Source of the DNA: Gemmatimonas sp. UBA2094
Lineage (GTDB): Bacteria; Gemmatimonadota; Gemmatimonadetes; Gemmatimonadales; Gemmatimonadaceae
Reading direction: 5' to 3'
DNA: 14,567 bases
Assembly: GCA_002331565.1 (NCBI GenBank)
Contig: DCZC01000008.1
Coordinates: 1-14,567, forward strand
In this document: in pieces, positions 1 to 8,042 of the stretch
Numbering within the stretch: the first letter of the stretch is position 1
Layout of the letters: every line of letters starts with the position of its first letter
The notes under the pieces: model-generated
What the model saw: the letters and a program-made list of their open reading frames with translations, nothing else
What the model was told of the DNA's origin: nothing
Database searches by the model: none
Translations under genes and position numbers: made by a program

Positions 1-152
1 GTGGGTCGCGCCACCGGCGGCCGCGCCGGCGCGCGCGTGGCCTGCGCCTCCAGCACCGTGCTCACCGCCAGCAGGAGCGGAATACACCGACCCCCGACCC
101 CGACCCCGACCAGGCGCCAGCGCCGAGCCGTTCGCGTAGTTGAGGCGTTCAC
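1..152 (-). CDS. N-terminal fragment of a secreted protein, probably the second M16-type peptidase of a pair
   Basis: A minus-strand frame opens with GTG at 152-150 and stays open to the left edge (50 codons). The GTG overlaps the TGA stop (151-149) of the preceding protease gene in the arrangement GTGA, a typical sign of translational coupling. The first about 37 residues look like a signal peptide: a basic start (R7, R10, R11, R13), a hydrophobic stretch at about 14-34 containing IPLLLAVSTVL, and an A-x-A/Q-type end near EAQ. A purine run (GGGGG) lies about 10 bases before the GTG. The n-region resembles that of the upstream protease (RRWRLV in both), and 14 identical bases underlie it (109-122 and 1545-1558). 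M16 proteases are often encoded as tandem pairs of an active and a partner subunit; assigning this fragment to that family is inference, because no catalytic region lies in the window. Confidence 0.6.
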   Translation of the reverse strand, partial: MNASTTRTARRWRLVGVGVGGRCIPLLLAVSTVLEAQATRAPARPPVARP

Positions 153-1588
153 GGCTTCACCCCCGACTTCGCAAACGGCTTCAGCAATTCCGCCTCAGTG
201 AGTCCGATCGCGCGCCTCGCCTCACCCGACAGCAGCACATTCGTCACACGCGGTTTGCCCACGATGTACGTGCCCGTATATCGCATGAGATCGGTGATGC
301 GCTGCTGCGCCATGCGGTCGGTGTAGCTCATGAAGTAGTCGAGACTGGAAACGCTCCACCAGAACCCGATGGTGTGCGCGATTTCGCTGGCCTTCTCGAT
401 CCCGAAGGCGCTCGATACCGTGCGCTGCGCCTTCACGGCTTCGAGTTCACGCACCGAGACGTACGTGGGGTCGGTGAAGCGCGCGATCTCGCGCTCGAGC
501 GCCGCCATGGCCGCACGGAACTTGTCGGGGGTGGTCTGCCCGCTGATGGAAATGGGGCCCACCTGGTTGAGCGTGTAGTAGTTCACCACCACGCCAAGCC
601 AGAGCCCCGAATCCACGAGATTCCTCTGGAAGGTGCTGCCCGGCGTGTTGAGCACATCGCTGAACACGTCGGCCGCGAACGTCGCGCCGGGATCCTTCCC
701 CACACTCGGCCCCTGCCACTGCAGCAGCACGGCAACGGCGTTGATGGGCTCCTCACTGATCGACGCCTTGTTGCCGTCGAGCGGCGGGATGGGCGGAATG
801 GGGTCGGCCACGAACGGGTCGGCGCCGCGGGGCCAGCGGCCGAACGTCTGCTCGGCGAGCGCGAAGATCGCTTGCGGATCGACGTCGCCGGTCACGATGA
901 GGGCGCAGTTGTTCGGCACGTAGTACTTGCGCTGAATCGTGCGCATCTGCGCTGCCGTAACGTTCTTGAGCACGGCGCGATCCCCGATCGTGTTCTTGCG
1001 GCTCCCCTGACCGGGGTAGAGCAGTTCGTTGGCGCGCTGCTGCCAGCGGAATCCCGGCTGCGCCTCGTTGCGATCGTACTCGCCGAGCACCACTTCCTTC
1101 TCGCGCGCCAGTTCGTCGTCGCGGAAGAGCGGATTGGTGAGGGCACTGGCGAGGAACCGGAGTCCGCCCGCCACCGAGTCGGCCGGCAGCGTGAGATAGT
1201 AGTTCACCCGTTCTTCCTGCGTGGTGCCGTTGAACACGGCGCCCAGCTCGCCCGCGCGGTCGTTGAAGGCCTGCGCGTCGGGAAGATCCTTGTTCGCCTT
1301 GAAGAACATGTGCTCGTACATGTGCGCGAGCCCGGCGTATTCCGGCGTCTGCGTAAACGCCCCGTTGCGCACATCGATTTCGAGCGTCGCGATGGGCACG
1401 CCGTGGTTCTCCACGACGATCACTTCCATGCCGTTGGAGAGCACTTTGCGGCGCAGCACTTTCTCGAGCTCGACGCGGGATTGGGCCGGCAGGGTGGACG
1501 GTGCAAGTGCGGCCGTCGTGGTGCCGATGGCCACCGCAAGCGCCACCAGGCGCCAGCGACGGGTGCAACGCGAACAGAATGCGCGCAT
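149..1588 (-). CDS. Secreted zinc protease of family M16 (insulinase/pitrilysin type)
   Basis: The product is a 479-residue predicted periplasmic metalloprotease that would hydrolyse peptides. Residues 1-37 form a signal peptide: an Arg-rich start, a hydrophobic core LVALAVAIG, and cleavage near PAQS. The inverted zinc motif HxxEH is present as HMYEH at residues 89-93; the two His would bind Zn and Glu92 is the catalytic base. The third ligand expected about 77 residues later fits Glu170 in the segment EVVLGEY. The N-terminal half is the M16 catalytic domain and residues from about 205 match the M16C inactive half. The length, about half of pitrilysin, is usual for the short bacterial members that act as dimers or with a separate partner. 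It overlaps by four bases with the next secreted gene, suggesting an operon. No Shine-Dalgarno is visible before the ATG at 1588; the start was chosen because it gives a complete signal peptide. The substrate is unknown. Confidence 0.93.
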   Translation of the reverse strand: MRAFCSRCTRRWRLVALAVAIGTTTAALAPSTLPAQSRVELEKVLRRKVLSNGMEVIVVENHGVPIATLEIDVRNGAFTQTPEYAGLAHMYEHMFFKANKDLPDAQAFNDRAGELGAVFNGTTQEERVNYYLTLPADSVAGGLRFLASALTNPLFRDDELAREKEVVLGEYDRNEAQPGFRWQQRANELLYPGQGSRKNTIGDRAVLKNVTAAQMRTIQRKYYVPNNCALIVTGDVDPQAIFALAEQTFGRWPRGADPFVADPIPPIPPLDGNKASISEEPINAVAVLLQWQGPSVGKDPGATFAADVFSDVLNTPGSTFQRNLVDSGLWLGVVVNYYTLNQVGPISISGQTTPDKFRAAMAALEREIARFTDPTYVSVRELEAVKAQRTVSSAFGIEKASEIAHTIGFWWSVSSLDYFMSYTDRMAQQRITDLMRYTGTYIVGKPRVTNVLLSGEARRAIGLTEAELLKPFAKSGVKP

Positions 1589-1750
1589 GAAGGAACGGTG
1601 GGAGATGGCGTCCGTGTCACCAGCAGCCGGCCCGTCGCGGCCGGTCGGCGGGGTACCCCGGGGACGTTAACCTGATCCGACAGCGTTGGGGAACACGGGC
1701 GCAGACGCGGTCCCCTTCCGTTGATGCCCCTGTTGAGCGGATCTTTGGGG
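1589..1750. promoter_or_regulatory. Divergent intergenic region between the M16 protease and murB
   Basis: These 162 bases separate two genes read outward, so both promoters are expected here. I see no convincing -35/-10 pair. A perfect 12-base palindrome (CGGGGTACCCCG, 1649-1660) lies near the middle, followed by GTTAAC at 1665-1670. Either could be an operator, but short GC palindromes are frequent by chance in such DNA. The right part may be coding if murB starts at TTG 1721 or ATG 1724. Confidence 0.35.
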
Positions 1751-2680
1751 ATGCCCGTACCCGTCGCCCTGTCCGCCCTCGACGCCTCGCGCCTCACCGC
1801 GAACGCGCCCCTCGCCCCGTACACCACCTTCCAGATCGGCGGCCCCGCCGACTGGCTGTACGAGGCCAACAGCGCCGACGATCTCGCAGCGGCCATCACC
1901 TCCGCGCGGGCGGCGGACCTGCCGTGGTTCGTGCTGGGGCTGGGCGCCAACGTGCTCATTGGCGACAAGGGCGTGCGCGGTCTGGTGATCCGTAACCGCG
2001 CGGTGGCGCACACGGTGAGCCGCGACGGCGTGCTCTGGAGCGAAAGCGGCGCCGTGATCCAGGAGCTCGTGCTCGATACCGTGCGCGCGGGGTGGTCGGG
2101 GCTCGAGCACTACATCGGCATCCCCAGCACGGTGGGCGGCGCGCTCTGGCAGAACCTCCACTTCCTGTCGCCCGCGCCCGAGCGCGAGCGCACGATGTTC
2201 ATCAGCGAAGCCTTCGCCGACTGCGAAATCCTGTCGCAGGAAGGGGAGCGCAAGGTGGTGGACGCGAGCTACATCCAGTTCGGCTACGACGACACGGTGT
2301 TCCACCACCGCCGGGATGTGGTGCTGAGCGCGCGCTTCCGGCTCACCAGGGGCGACCCGTTCCGCCTGCACCAGATCCTGCAGGAGAATCTCAGTTGGCG
2401 TGGCTCGCGGCACCCGTGGCTGGGCATTCACCCCAGCGCCGGCTCGATCTTCCAGAAGATCGACGGGGTGGGTGCGGGGCGGCTCATCGACCAGTGCGGC
2501 CTCAAGGGCTTCCGCGTGGGCGACGCGCAGATCTCGCACATCCACGCGAACATCATGGTGAACCTGGGAAGCGCGACCGCCGCCGACGTACGGGCGCTCA
2601 TCGCGCATGCGCAGGCGGCCGTACGGGAACGGTTCGGCTACGAACTGCGACCGGAAATCGGCTTCCTCGGGGAGTTCTAG
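1751..2680 (+). CDS. murB: UDP-N-acetylenolpyruvoylglucosamine reductase (MurB), atypical
   Basis: MurB is a cytoplasmic FAD enzyme that reduces UDP-GlcNAc-enolpyruvate with NADPH to give UDP-MurNAc, the second committed step of peptidoglycan synthesis. The FAD-binding part shows TTFQIGGPAD (25-34), VLGLGANVLIGD (61-72) and GIPSTVGGA (123-131). The C-terminal MurB domain has AGSIF (230-234; Ser232 fits the proton-donating Ser) and ends with RPEIGFLG, where Glu302 fits the conserved catalytic Glu. AGRLIDQCGLKGFRVGDAQ (242-260) is also typical of the family. Odd points: the usual Tyr-Arg pair in the YRxSxF motif is Tyr179-Asp180, KNP after the GSxF motif is QKI, and there is a longer loop after GGALWQN. 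The length (309) is normal. ATG 1751 was chosen because it matches the usual MurB N-terminus; in-frame TTG 1721 and ATG 1724 would add about 10 residues. The gene stands alone, away from any division/cell-wall cluster. Confidence 0.9.
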   Translation: MPVPVALSALDASRLTANAPLAPYTTFQIGGPADWLYEANSADDLAAAITSARAADLPWFVLGLGANVLIGDKGVRGLVIRNRAVAHTVSRDGVLWSESGAVIQELVLDTVRAGWSGLEHYIGIPSTVGGALWQNLHFLSPAPERERTMFISEAFADCEILSQEGERKVVDASYIQFGYDDTVFHHRRDVVLSARFRLTRGDPFRLHQILQENLSWRGSRHPWLGIHPSAGSIFQKIDGVGAGRLIDQCGLKGFRVGDAQISHIHANIMVNLGSATAADVRALIAHAQAAVRERFGYELRPEIGFLGEF

Positions 2681-2782
2681 GACGCGCCGCCCGGCAACCC
2701 CCCCGTCCTGCGCCGTGTCGAAACGGAAGCCCGCCCCCATCCGTAGCTACGGCAGGCTCTCCACTCCCTCGACTCCACCGAC

Positions 2783-5700
2783 GTGCTCCGCCGCTTCCCG
2801 TTTCTCGCGCTGCTGCTGTCCCTGCTCACCCTCGCCGCCCCGCCGGCGCGCGCGCAGCAGGTAGACGTGATCCGCGGCCGCATCACCGGCGAAACCAATG
2901 AACCGCTCGAGAATGTGCAGGTGGTGATCACCTCGCTCTCGGGCAACGTGAATCGCACCGCCCGCACCGACCGCGCGGGCCGCTTCACCGTCACGTTCCC
3001 GAACGGCGACGGTGACTACATGGTCACCATCGCCGCCGTGGGTTACGCGCAGAAACGCTTCGAGGTGAAGCGCGCCGCCGACGAGGACGTGCTGCTCGCC
3101 GACGCCAAGCTCAGTAAGGTGGGCACGGTGCTCGACGCCATGAAGGTCACCGCCGAGCGTCAGCGGGTATCGCGGGGGGAAGTGAGCCAGGACGTGGGTG
3201 GTACCGAGCGCACCATCAGCAACCTGAGCGCGCTCCCGCCCGACCAGATGACCGACCTCGCGGCGCTCGCCGCCACGCTCCCCGGTGTGCAGCTGGTGCC
3301 CGGGCAGGACGGCGGGGCCAATGGCTTCTCCGTGCTCGGCCTCGGCGCCGATCAGAACAACACGACGCTCAACGGCATGATGTTCGGGGGCGCCGGGCTG
3401 CCGCGCGACGCCGGGGTGCTCAGCTCACTCATCACGTCGCCGTACGATGTCTCGCGCGGTGGCTTCAGCGGCGGGCAGTTCCAGCTGCGCACGCGCTCGG
3501 GCACCAACTTCAGCCAGCGTGGACTCAGCTTCGTGGGCGACGCGCCGCAGCTGCAATGGACCGACGCCGCCGCGCGCGCCACCGGCCAGGAGTTCACCAA
3601 CGGGTCGCTGGGCGGCAGCGTGAGCGGACCGCTCGTCTTCGACAAGGCGTTCTACAGCGTGTCGTACCAGCTCGGGCGGCGCAGCAGCGATCTGCAATCG
3701 TTGCTCAACACGTCACCGTCGGGACTGCAGGCGAGCGGCGTGGCGGCGGATTCCGTGACGCGGCTGCTCGGCATCCTCGGCACCAACCGGGTGCCCATCA
3801 CCAGCAGCGGTATTCCCGGCAGCCGGCTCACCGACCAGGGTTCGCTGCTGGGCGCCATCGACTTCGCCCCGCCGTCGAGCGCGAGCGGGGCGGCGTACAA
3901 CCTCACGGTGAACGCCAACTGGAACCGGCAGAACCCGGCGTTCGCGGCGCTCACGACGTCACTCCCCAATACCGGCGCCGAACGCACGGGCTGGACCGGC
4001 GGGATGCAGGGACGGCACAGTGGCTACTTCACGCTGCGCGGCATCGGCGTGCTGAGCGAAACCAGCCTCGGCGCGAACGGTTCGAACAACGAAGGGACGC
4101 CCTACCTCGCGTTGCCTGCTGGCCGCGTGCGCGTGAACAGCACCTTCGCCGATGGCACGAGCGGCGTACAGTCGCTCAGCTTTGGCGGCAATCAGTTCCT
4201 CAATACCACGCAGCAGAGCACGAGCCTGATGGCGATGAACACGTTGTCGTGGTTCAGCGGCAACAACAAGCACCGCCTCAAGTTGGGCACCGAGTTGCGC
4301 CGTGACGGCTCGGCGCAGGACCAGACCATCAATCGTCTGGGCACCTACACCTACAACTCGCTCGCCGACCTCCAGGCCGGCGTGCCGGTGAGCTTCACGC
4401 GCACCCTGTCGCCCCGCGAACGGACCAGCAACGTGGTGATTGGCGCGCTGTCGCTGGGAGACTCGTATCGCAAGTCACAGACGCTGCAGATCCAGTACGG
4501 CATACGCGTGGACGCGAACCAGTTTCTGGACACGCCGGCACGCAACCCGGAACTCGAGCAGCGACTGGGCGTACGCAACGACCGCGTGCCCGACGGCGTG
4601 TTCGTGAGCCCGCGCATCGGCTTCTCCTGGCAGTACGGCACGGGCCCGCAGATCGGCGCGTTCGAGGGGGCGTTCCGTGGCCCGCGCGCCGTGGTGCGCG
4701 GCGGCGTGGGAGTGTTCCAGAATCAGCCGCAGGCCACGCTCATCGGCAACGCCATCGACAACACCGGCCTGCCCAGCGCCATTCAGCAGTTGGCGTGCGT
4801 TGGGGCAGCGGTTCCCACGGCCGACTGGAACGCGTTCACGTCGTTCGCGAGCATCCCCAGCCGCTGCGCCGACGGCAGCACGGGCTCGGTGTTCGCCTTC
4901 GGCGCACCCAACGTGACCACCTTCGCCAACGGATTCGCACCACCGCGCAGCGTGCGGTCGAATCTCAGCTGGAGCGGGCCCGTGTTGTGGAACCGTTTCA
5001 ATGCGAGCTTCGACGCCACGTACTCGCTGAATACGCAGCAGCAGAGCTTCGTGGACCGCAATTTCGCCGGCGTGCCGCGTTTCGCTCTCGAGAACGAAGG
5101 TGGGCGCCCGGTGTTCGTGAACGTCGGCAGCATCGTGCCGCTCACCGGTGGCATCGCCGCGGGTGACGGACGCGTGGTGTCACAGTACCAGCGCGTCACC
5201 GAGCAGCTCAGTGATCTGCGTTCGCGCAGCGGCCAGCTCAGCGTGCGACTCTCGCCGACCAACTTCAGCACCAACTTCAGCTGGAGCGCGAGCTACACCT
5301 ACGGCAACGTGCGTGAACAGTTCCGCGGCTTCCAGAGCACGGCCGGCAACCCGTTCTCGGTAGACTGGTCACGCTCCGGGTTCGATTCGCGTCACCAGAT
5401 CACATATACGCTCAACTGGAATGCGTTCGACGTGGTGCGCATCGGGTGGTTCGGCCAGTTCCGTTCGGGCACGCCGCTCACCCCCACCATTGGCGGCGAC
5501 GTGAATGGTGACGGCTTTGCCAACGATCGGGCGTTCGTCTTCGACCCATCGCGCGCGAACGATCCGCTCGTGGCGAGCGGCATGGAGGCGCTGCTGCGGA
5601 ACGGGTCGCGCGTGGCACGCGAGTGCCTGGCGCGGCAGGTGGGTACCATCGCCGCGCGCAACAGCTGTCAGGGGCCGTGGGTGACGAGCGCGAATCTCTC

Positions 5701-6532
5701 GATCGGATTCAATCCGCTCAAGCTGCGGTTGCCGCAGCGCATGAACCTCTCGCTCAACGTGAGCAATCCCATCGGCGCCGCCGATCTGCTGCTGCACGGC
5801 GAGAACAACCTGCGCGGCTGGGGCCAGCAGCCGTTCCTCGATCAGTCGCTGCTGTACGTGCGCGGCTTCGATGCGGCGACGCGCCGCTACAAGTACGAGG
5901 TGAATCAGCGCTTCGCCGCCACCAACCCGCAGTTCCAGCAGTTCCGCGCCCCGGTCACGATCACCGCGCAGATGCGCTACGACATCGGCGTGACGCGCGA
6001 GCGGCAGGTGCTCACGCAAGCGCTCGATCGTGGCCGTCGCACCGAGGGCATCAAGGCCAACGCGGCCACCATCAAGGCACAGTTCGGAAACGGCGGGGTA
6101 CCCAATCCGCTGGCCACCATCCTGCGCGACCAGGATACGCTCAAGCTGAGCGCCGACCAGGCCGATGCGATGGCCACGATGAACCGTCGCTACCTGGTGC
6201 GCCTCGATTCCATCTGGGCCCCCATCGCCACGCAATTCGCCGCGTTGCCCGACGGGTACGACAAGGACCGCATCTACTTCCAGTACGTGCGGGCCCGTGA
6301 AGCGAGCATCGATATCCTCCGCGGCTACGCGCCGCAGGTGAAGAAGCTGCTCACCGAACCGCAGCGTCGCCGTCTCCCGCAGTTCATCGCCCTCGCCCTC
6401 GACGACCGGTATCTCAAGACCATCCGCTCCGGCACCGCCGGTGGTGGCGGTGGTACCATGATGATGGGCGGCGGCATGATGATGGCGGGCGGGATGGGCG
6501 GCGGCACCCAGACCATCATCATGCGGCAGTAA
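2783..6532 (+). CDS. TonB-dependent-receptor-like outer-membrane protein with CarboxypepD_reg domain and helical C-terminal extension
   Basis: This large outer-membrane protein of 1249 residues probably imports or exports an unknown ligand. It starts at GTG 2783, giving a clear signal peptide (MLRRFPFLALLLSLLTLAAP, then PARAQ). Residues about 28-97 are a CarboxypepD_reg/Cna-B-like beta sandwich (GRITGETNEPLENVQV). AMKVTAER at 119-126 resembles the TonB-box neighbourhood of related receptors. Residues about 138-240 are a plug domain with the GLGADQNNTTLNGM type of motif. Beta-barrel sequence rich in alternating Ser/Thr/aromatic residues follows to about 1080, including the family-typical DVNGDGFANDRAF at 906-918. 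Residues about 1110-1217 are unlike a barrel: amphipathic helices with LKLSADQ (1120-1126) and LLTEPQ (1189-1194), resembling LTxxQ repeats of the Spy/CpxP periplasmic proteins. The protein ends in a Met/Gly tail (1218-1249, eight Met). It is followed in the same direction by a secreted propeller protein. No Shine-Dalgarno is obvious. Confidence 0.88.
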   Translation: MLRRFPFLALLLSLLTLAAPPARAQQVDVIRGRITGETNEPLENVQVVITSLSGNVNRTARTDRAGRFTVTFPNGDGDYMVTIAAVGYAQKRFEVKRAADEDVLLADAKLSKVGTVLDAMKVTAERQRVSRGEVSQDVGGTERTISNLSALPPDQMTDLAALAATLPGVQLVPGQDGGANGFSVLGLGADQNNTTLNGMMFGGAGLPRDAGVLSSLITSPYDVSRGGFSGGQFQLRTRSGTNFSQRGLSFVGDAPQLQWTDAAARATGQEFTNGSLGGSVSGPLVFDKAFYSVSYQLGRRSSDLQSLLNTSPSGLQASGVAADSVTRLLGILGTNRVPITSSGIPGSRLTDQGSLLGAIDFAPPSSASGAAYNLTVNANWNRQNPAFAALTTSLPNTGAERTGWTGGMQGRHSGYFTLRGIGVLSETSLGANGSNNEGTPYLALPAGRVRVNSTFADGTSGVQSLSFGGNQFLNTTQQSTSLMAMNTLSWFSGNNKHRLKLGTELRRDGSAQDQTINRLGTYTYNSLADLQAGVPVSFTRTLSPRERTSNVVIGALSLGDSYRKSQTLQIQYGIRVDANQFLDTPARNPELEQRLGVRNDRVPDGVFVSPRIGFSWQYGTGPQIGAFEGAFRGPRAVVRGGVGVFQNQPQATLIGNAIDNTGLPSAIQQLACVGAAVPTADWNAFTSFASIPSRCADGSTGSVFAFGAPNVTTFANGFAPPRSVRSNLSWSGPVLWNRFNASFDATYSLNTQQQSFVDRNFAGVPRFALENEGGRPVFVNVGSIVPLTGGIAAGDGRVVSQYQRVTEQLSDLRSRSGQLSVRLSPTNFSTNFSWSASYTYGNVREQFRGFQSTAGNPFSVDWSRSGFDSRHQITYTLNWNAFDVVRIGWFGQFRSGTPLTPTIGGDVNGDGFANDRAFVFDPSRANDPLVASGMEALLRNGSRVARECLARQVGTIAARNSCQGPWVTSANLSIGFNPLKLRLPQRMNLSLNVSNPIGAADLLLHGENNLRGWGQQPFLDQSLLYVRGFDAATRRYKYEVNQRFAATNPQFQQFRAPVTITAQMRYDIGVTRERQVLTQALDRGRRTEGIKANAATIKAQFGNGGVPNPLATILRDQDTLKLSADQADAMATMNRRYLVRLDSIWAPIATQFAALPDGYDKDRIYFQYVRAREASIDILRGYAPQVKKLLTEPQRRRLPQFIALALDDRYLKTIRSGTAGGGGGTMMMGGGMMMAGGMGGGTQTIIMRQ

Positions 6533-6547
6533 TGGCAACGACAACGA

Positions 6548-6654
6548 GGAAGCAGGGGGAAGGCTGTCAGGACGAAGGCGGTAGGCACCCACCTTGTCCC
6601 GTCACCCTCCCCGCTTCCACCTGCTCCCTGAAGACCTTCCTCCTGCTCCCTGAA
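6548..6654. repeat. Intergenic fold-back element with a repeated 13-mer
   Basis: The 133-base gap between the receptor gene and the propeller gene is structured. A purine-rich arm (6548-6571) is an imperfect inverted copy of a pyrimidine-rich arm (6627-6650), matching at 19 of 24 positions with a 55-base loop. A smaller possible stem (AAGGCGGT with ACCCACCTT) lies in the loop. The 13-mer CCTGCTCCCTGAA occurs twice, at 6620-6632 and 6642-6654, exactly 22 bases apart. No T-run follows, so it is not a standard intrinsic terminator. It may be an mRNA-processing or attenuation structure, a protein-binding site, or a dispersed intergenic repeat. Confidence 0.5.
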
Positions 6655-6665
6655 CCAACTCACCC

Positions 6666-8006
6666 ATGAAACGCATACTCGCCATCAGCGCGCTGTCGCT
6701 GACGACCGCCGGTGCCCTGCACGCCCAACCGAGCACCGGCGGCTCGCGCCCCGCCATCCGCCCACTGGGCGCCGTGGCGTCCACCTCGGCCGAGCCACTG
6801 GGCGTGGTGAACAACATCCGCGCGCTTCCCGGCGGCAAGCTGCTGGTGAACGACATGACGGGCCGGCGCGTGCTGCTCATGGACAGCACCTTCACGGTGA
6901 TCAAGGTCGTGGCCGACACGACCCCGGGCAATCCGAATGCGTACGGCGGCGGGGTGGCCAGTCTCATCGCCTTCCGCGGCGACTCCACCCTGTTCGTGGA
7001 TGCGCAGTCGCTCAGCATGCTGGTGATCGACAGCAACGGAGAAGTGGCGCGCGTGATGAGTGTGCCGCGCGCGCAGGACGCGATGATGCTGGCGGCGGGC
7101 GGCATCGGCGCCGGCGCGTTCTACAGCAACGGGCACCTCGTGTATCGTGGCATGCCGAATATCCGCATGACCGTGGTGAATGGCGTGCCGCAGATGGGGG
7201 CGATGCCCGATACCATGCCCATCACGCGCGTGAACTTGCAGACGCGCGTGGTGGACACGGTGGGGTACGTGAAGATTCCCACGTCGCTGCCGAACATCTC
7301 GCGCAGTGACGACGGCAAGATGAGCGTGACCATCGAAGTGAATCCGCTTCCCGTCGTGGACGAGTGGGCGGTGACGCCGAACGGCGACGTCGCCTTCGTG
7401 CGTGGCCGCGACTATCACGTGGACTGGGTGGAGGCGAACGGCGCCAAGCGTTCGGGCCCCAAGATCGCGTTCGACTGGAAGCGGCTCACCGACGACGACA
7501 AGGTGCGGCTGGCCGACTCCGTGAAGGCGCTGCTCGACAAGCAGGCGGCCGCGAACCCAGGCCAAGGCGCCGCCATGGCGACGGCGTTCGGCAACATGAT
7601 GGGGGGTGGCGCCGCCGCGGGTGCCCCGCGCATGCAGGTGATGATCCGCGCCGAAGGTGGCCCGCCGGGCGCCGGCGGCCCCACACGCGCGCCGCAGGTG
7701 AGCGCACCGAAAATCAATGTGGTGTCGCCGAGTCAGCTGCCCGACTACCAGCCACCGTTCTTCGCCACGAGCACTCGGGCCGATGCCGACGGCAACCTGT
7801 GGGTACTCACCATTCCCACCAAGCCGCAGCCCGCGGGCTCGGTGTACGACGTGATCAACGGCAAGGGAGACGTGACCGAGCGCGTGCTCATTCCCGAGGG
7901 GCGTACGGTGCTGGGCTTCGGGCCGGGCGGCATCGTGTATCTCGCGAAGCGCACCACCGAAGGCTCCACGACCACCACGACGATCGAACGCGCCCGCGCG
8001 AAGTAG
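6666..8006 (+). CDS. Secreted beta-propeller-like protein of unknown function
   Basis: The product is 446 residues with a signal peptide ending at about residue 21 (MKRILAISALSLTTAGALHAQ). The body has repeated strand-turn patterns expected of a six-bladed or NHL-like propeller, for example GVVNNIRALPGGKLLVND, DSTLFVDAQSLSMLVIDSNGEV, VTPNGDVAFVRG and the C-terminal RADADGNLWVLTIP. A helical, low-complexity insertion interrupts the last blades: WKRLTDDDKVRLADSVKALL, then a Gly/Ala/Met-rich stretch (FGNMMGGGAAAG), then VSPSQLPDYQPPFF. No catalytic residues are recognisable. It lies 133 bases after the receptor gene in the same direction and, like it, contains a Met/Gly-rich segment, so a shared periplasmic role is plausible but inferred. 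No Shine-Dalgarno is seen before ATG 6666; the start is supported by the signal peptide. The propeller call rests on pattern only. Confidence 0.75.
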   Translation: MKRILAISALSLTTAGALHAQPSTGGSRPAIRPLGAVASTSAEPLGVVNNIRALPGGKLLVNDMTGRRVLLMDSTFTVIKVVADTTPGNPNAYGGGVASLIAFRGDSTLFVDAQSLSMLVIDSNGEVARVMSVPRAQDAMMLAAGGIGAGAFYSNGHLVYRGMPNIRMTVVNGVPQMGAMPDTMPITRVNLQTRVVDTVGYVKIPTSLPNISRSDDGKMSVTIEVNPLPVVDEWAVTPNGDVAFVRGRDYHVDWVEANGAKRSGPKIAFDWKRLTDDDKVRLADSVKALLDKQAAANPGQGAAMATAFGNMMGGGAAAGAPRMQVMIRAEGGPPGAGGPTRAPQVSAPKINVVSPSQLPDYQPPFFATSTRADADGNLWVLTIPTKPQPAGSVYDVINGKGDVTERVLIPEGRTVLGFGPGGIVYLAKRTTEGSTTTTTIERARAK

Positions 8007-8042
8007 CGGATGACGTGATGCGCGGCGGTGCGTGCGCGCCGG

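Noticed and set aside
140..1675. Plus-strand open frame of 511 codons antisense to the M16 protease
   Set aside because: The translation is Arg/His/Glu/Ala-rich with no recognisable domain and mirrors the codon bias of the real minus-strand gene; the protease has a clear HxxEH and signal peptide.
1667..2740. Minus-strand open frame of 357 codons opposite murB
   Set aside because: A shadow of murB in GC-rich DNA: low-complexity Arg/Val/Glu/His composition and no motifs.
2741..2752. 12-base palindrome CCGTAGCTACGG between murB and the receptor gene
   Set aside because: Perfect but short and isolated; no second copy or promoter context seen, so there is not enough to call an operator.
5369..6592. 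Minus-strand open frame of 407 codons opposite the receptor gene
   Set aside because: No motif, biased composition, and fully overlapped by a receptor frame with coherent domain order.
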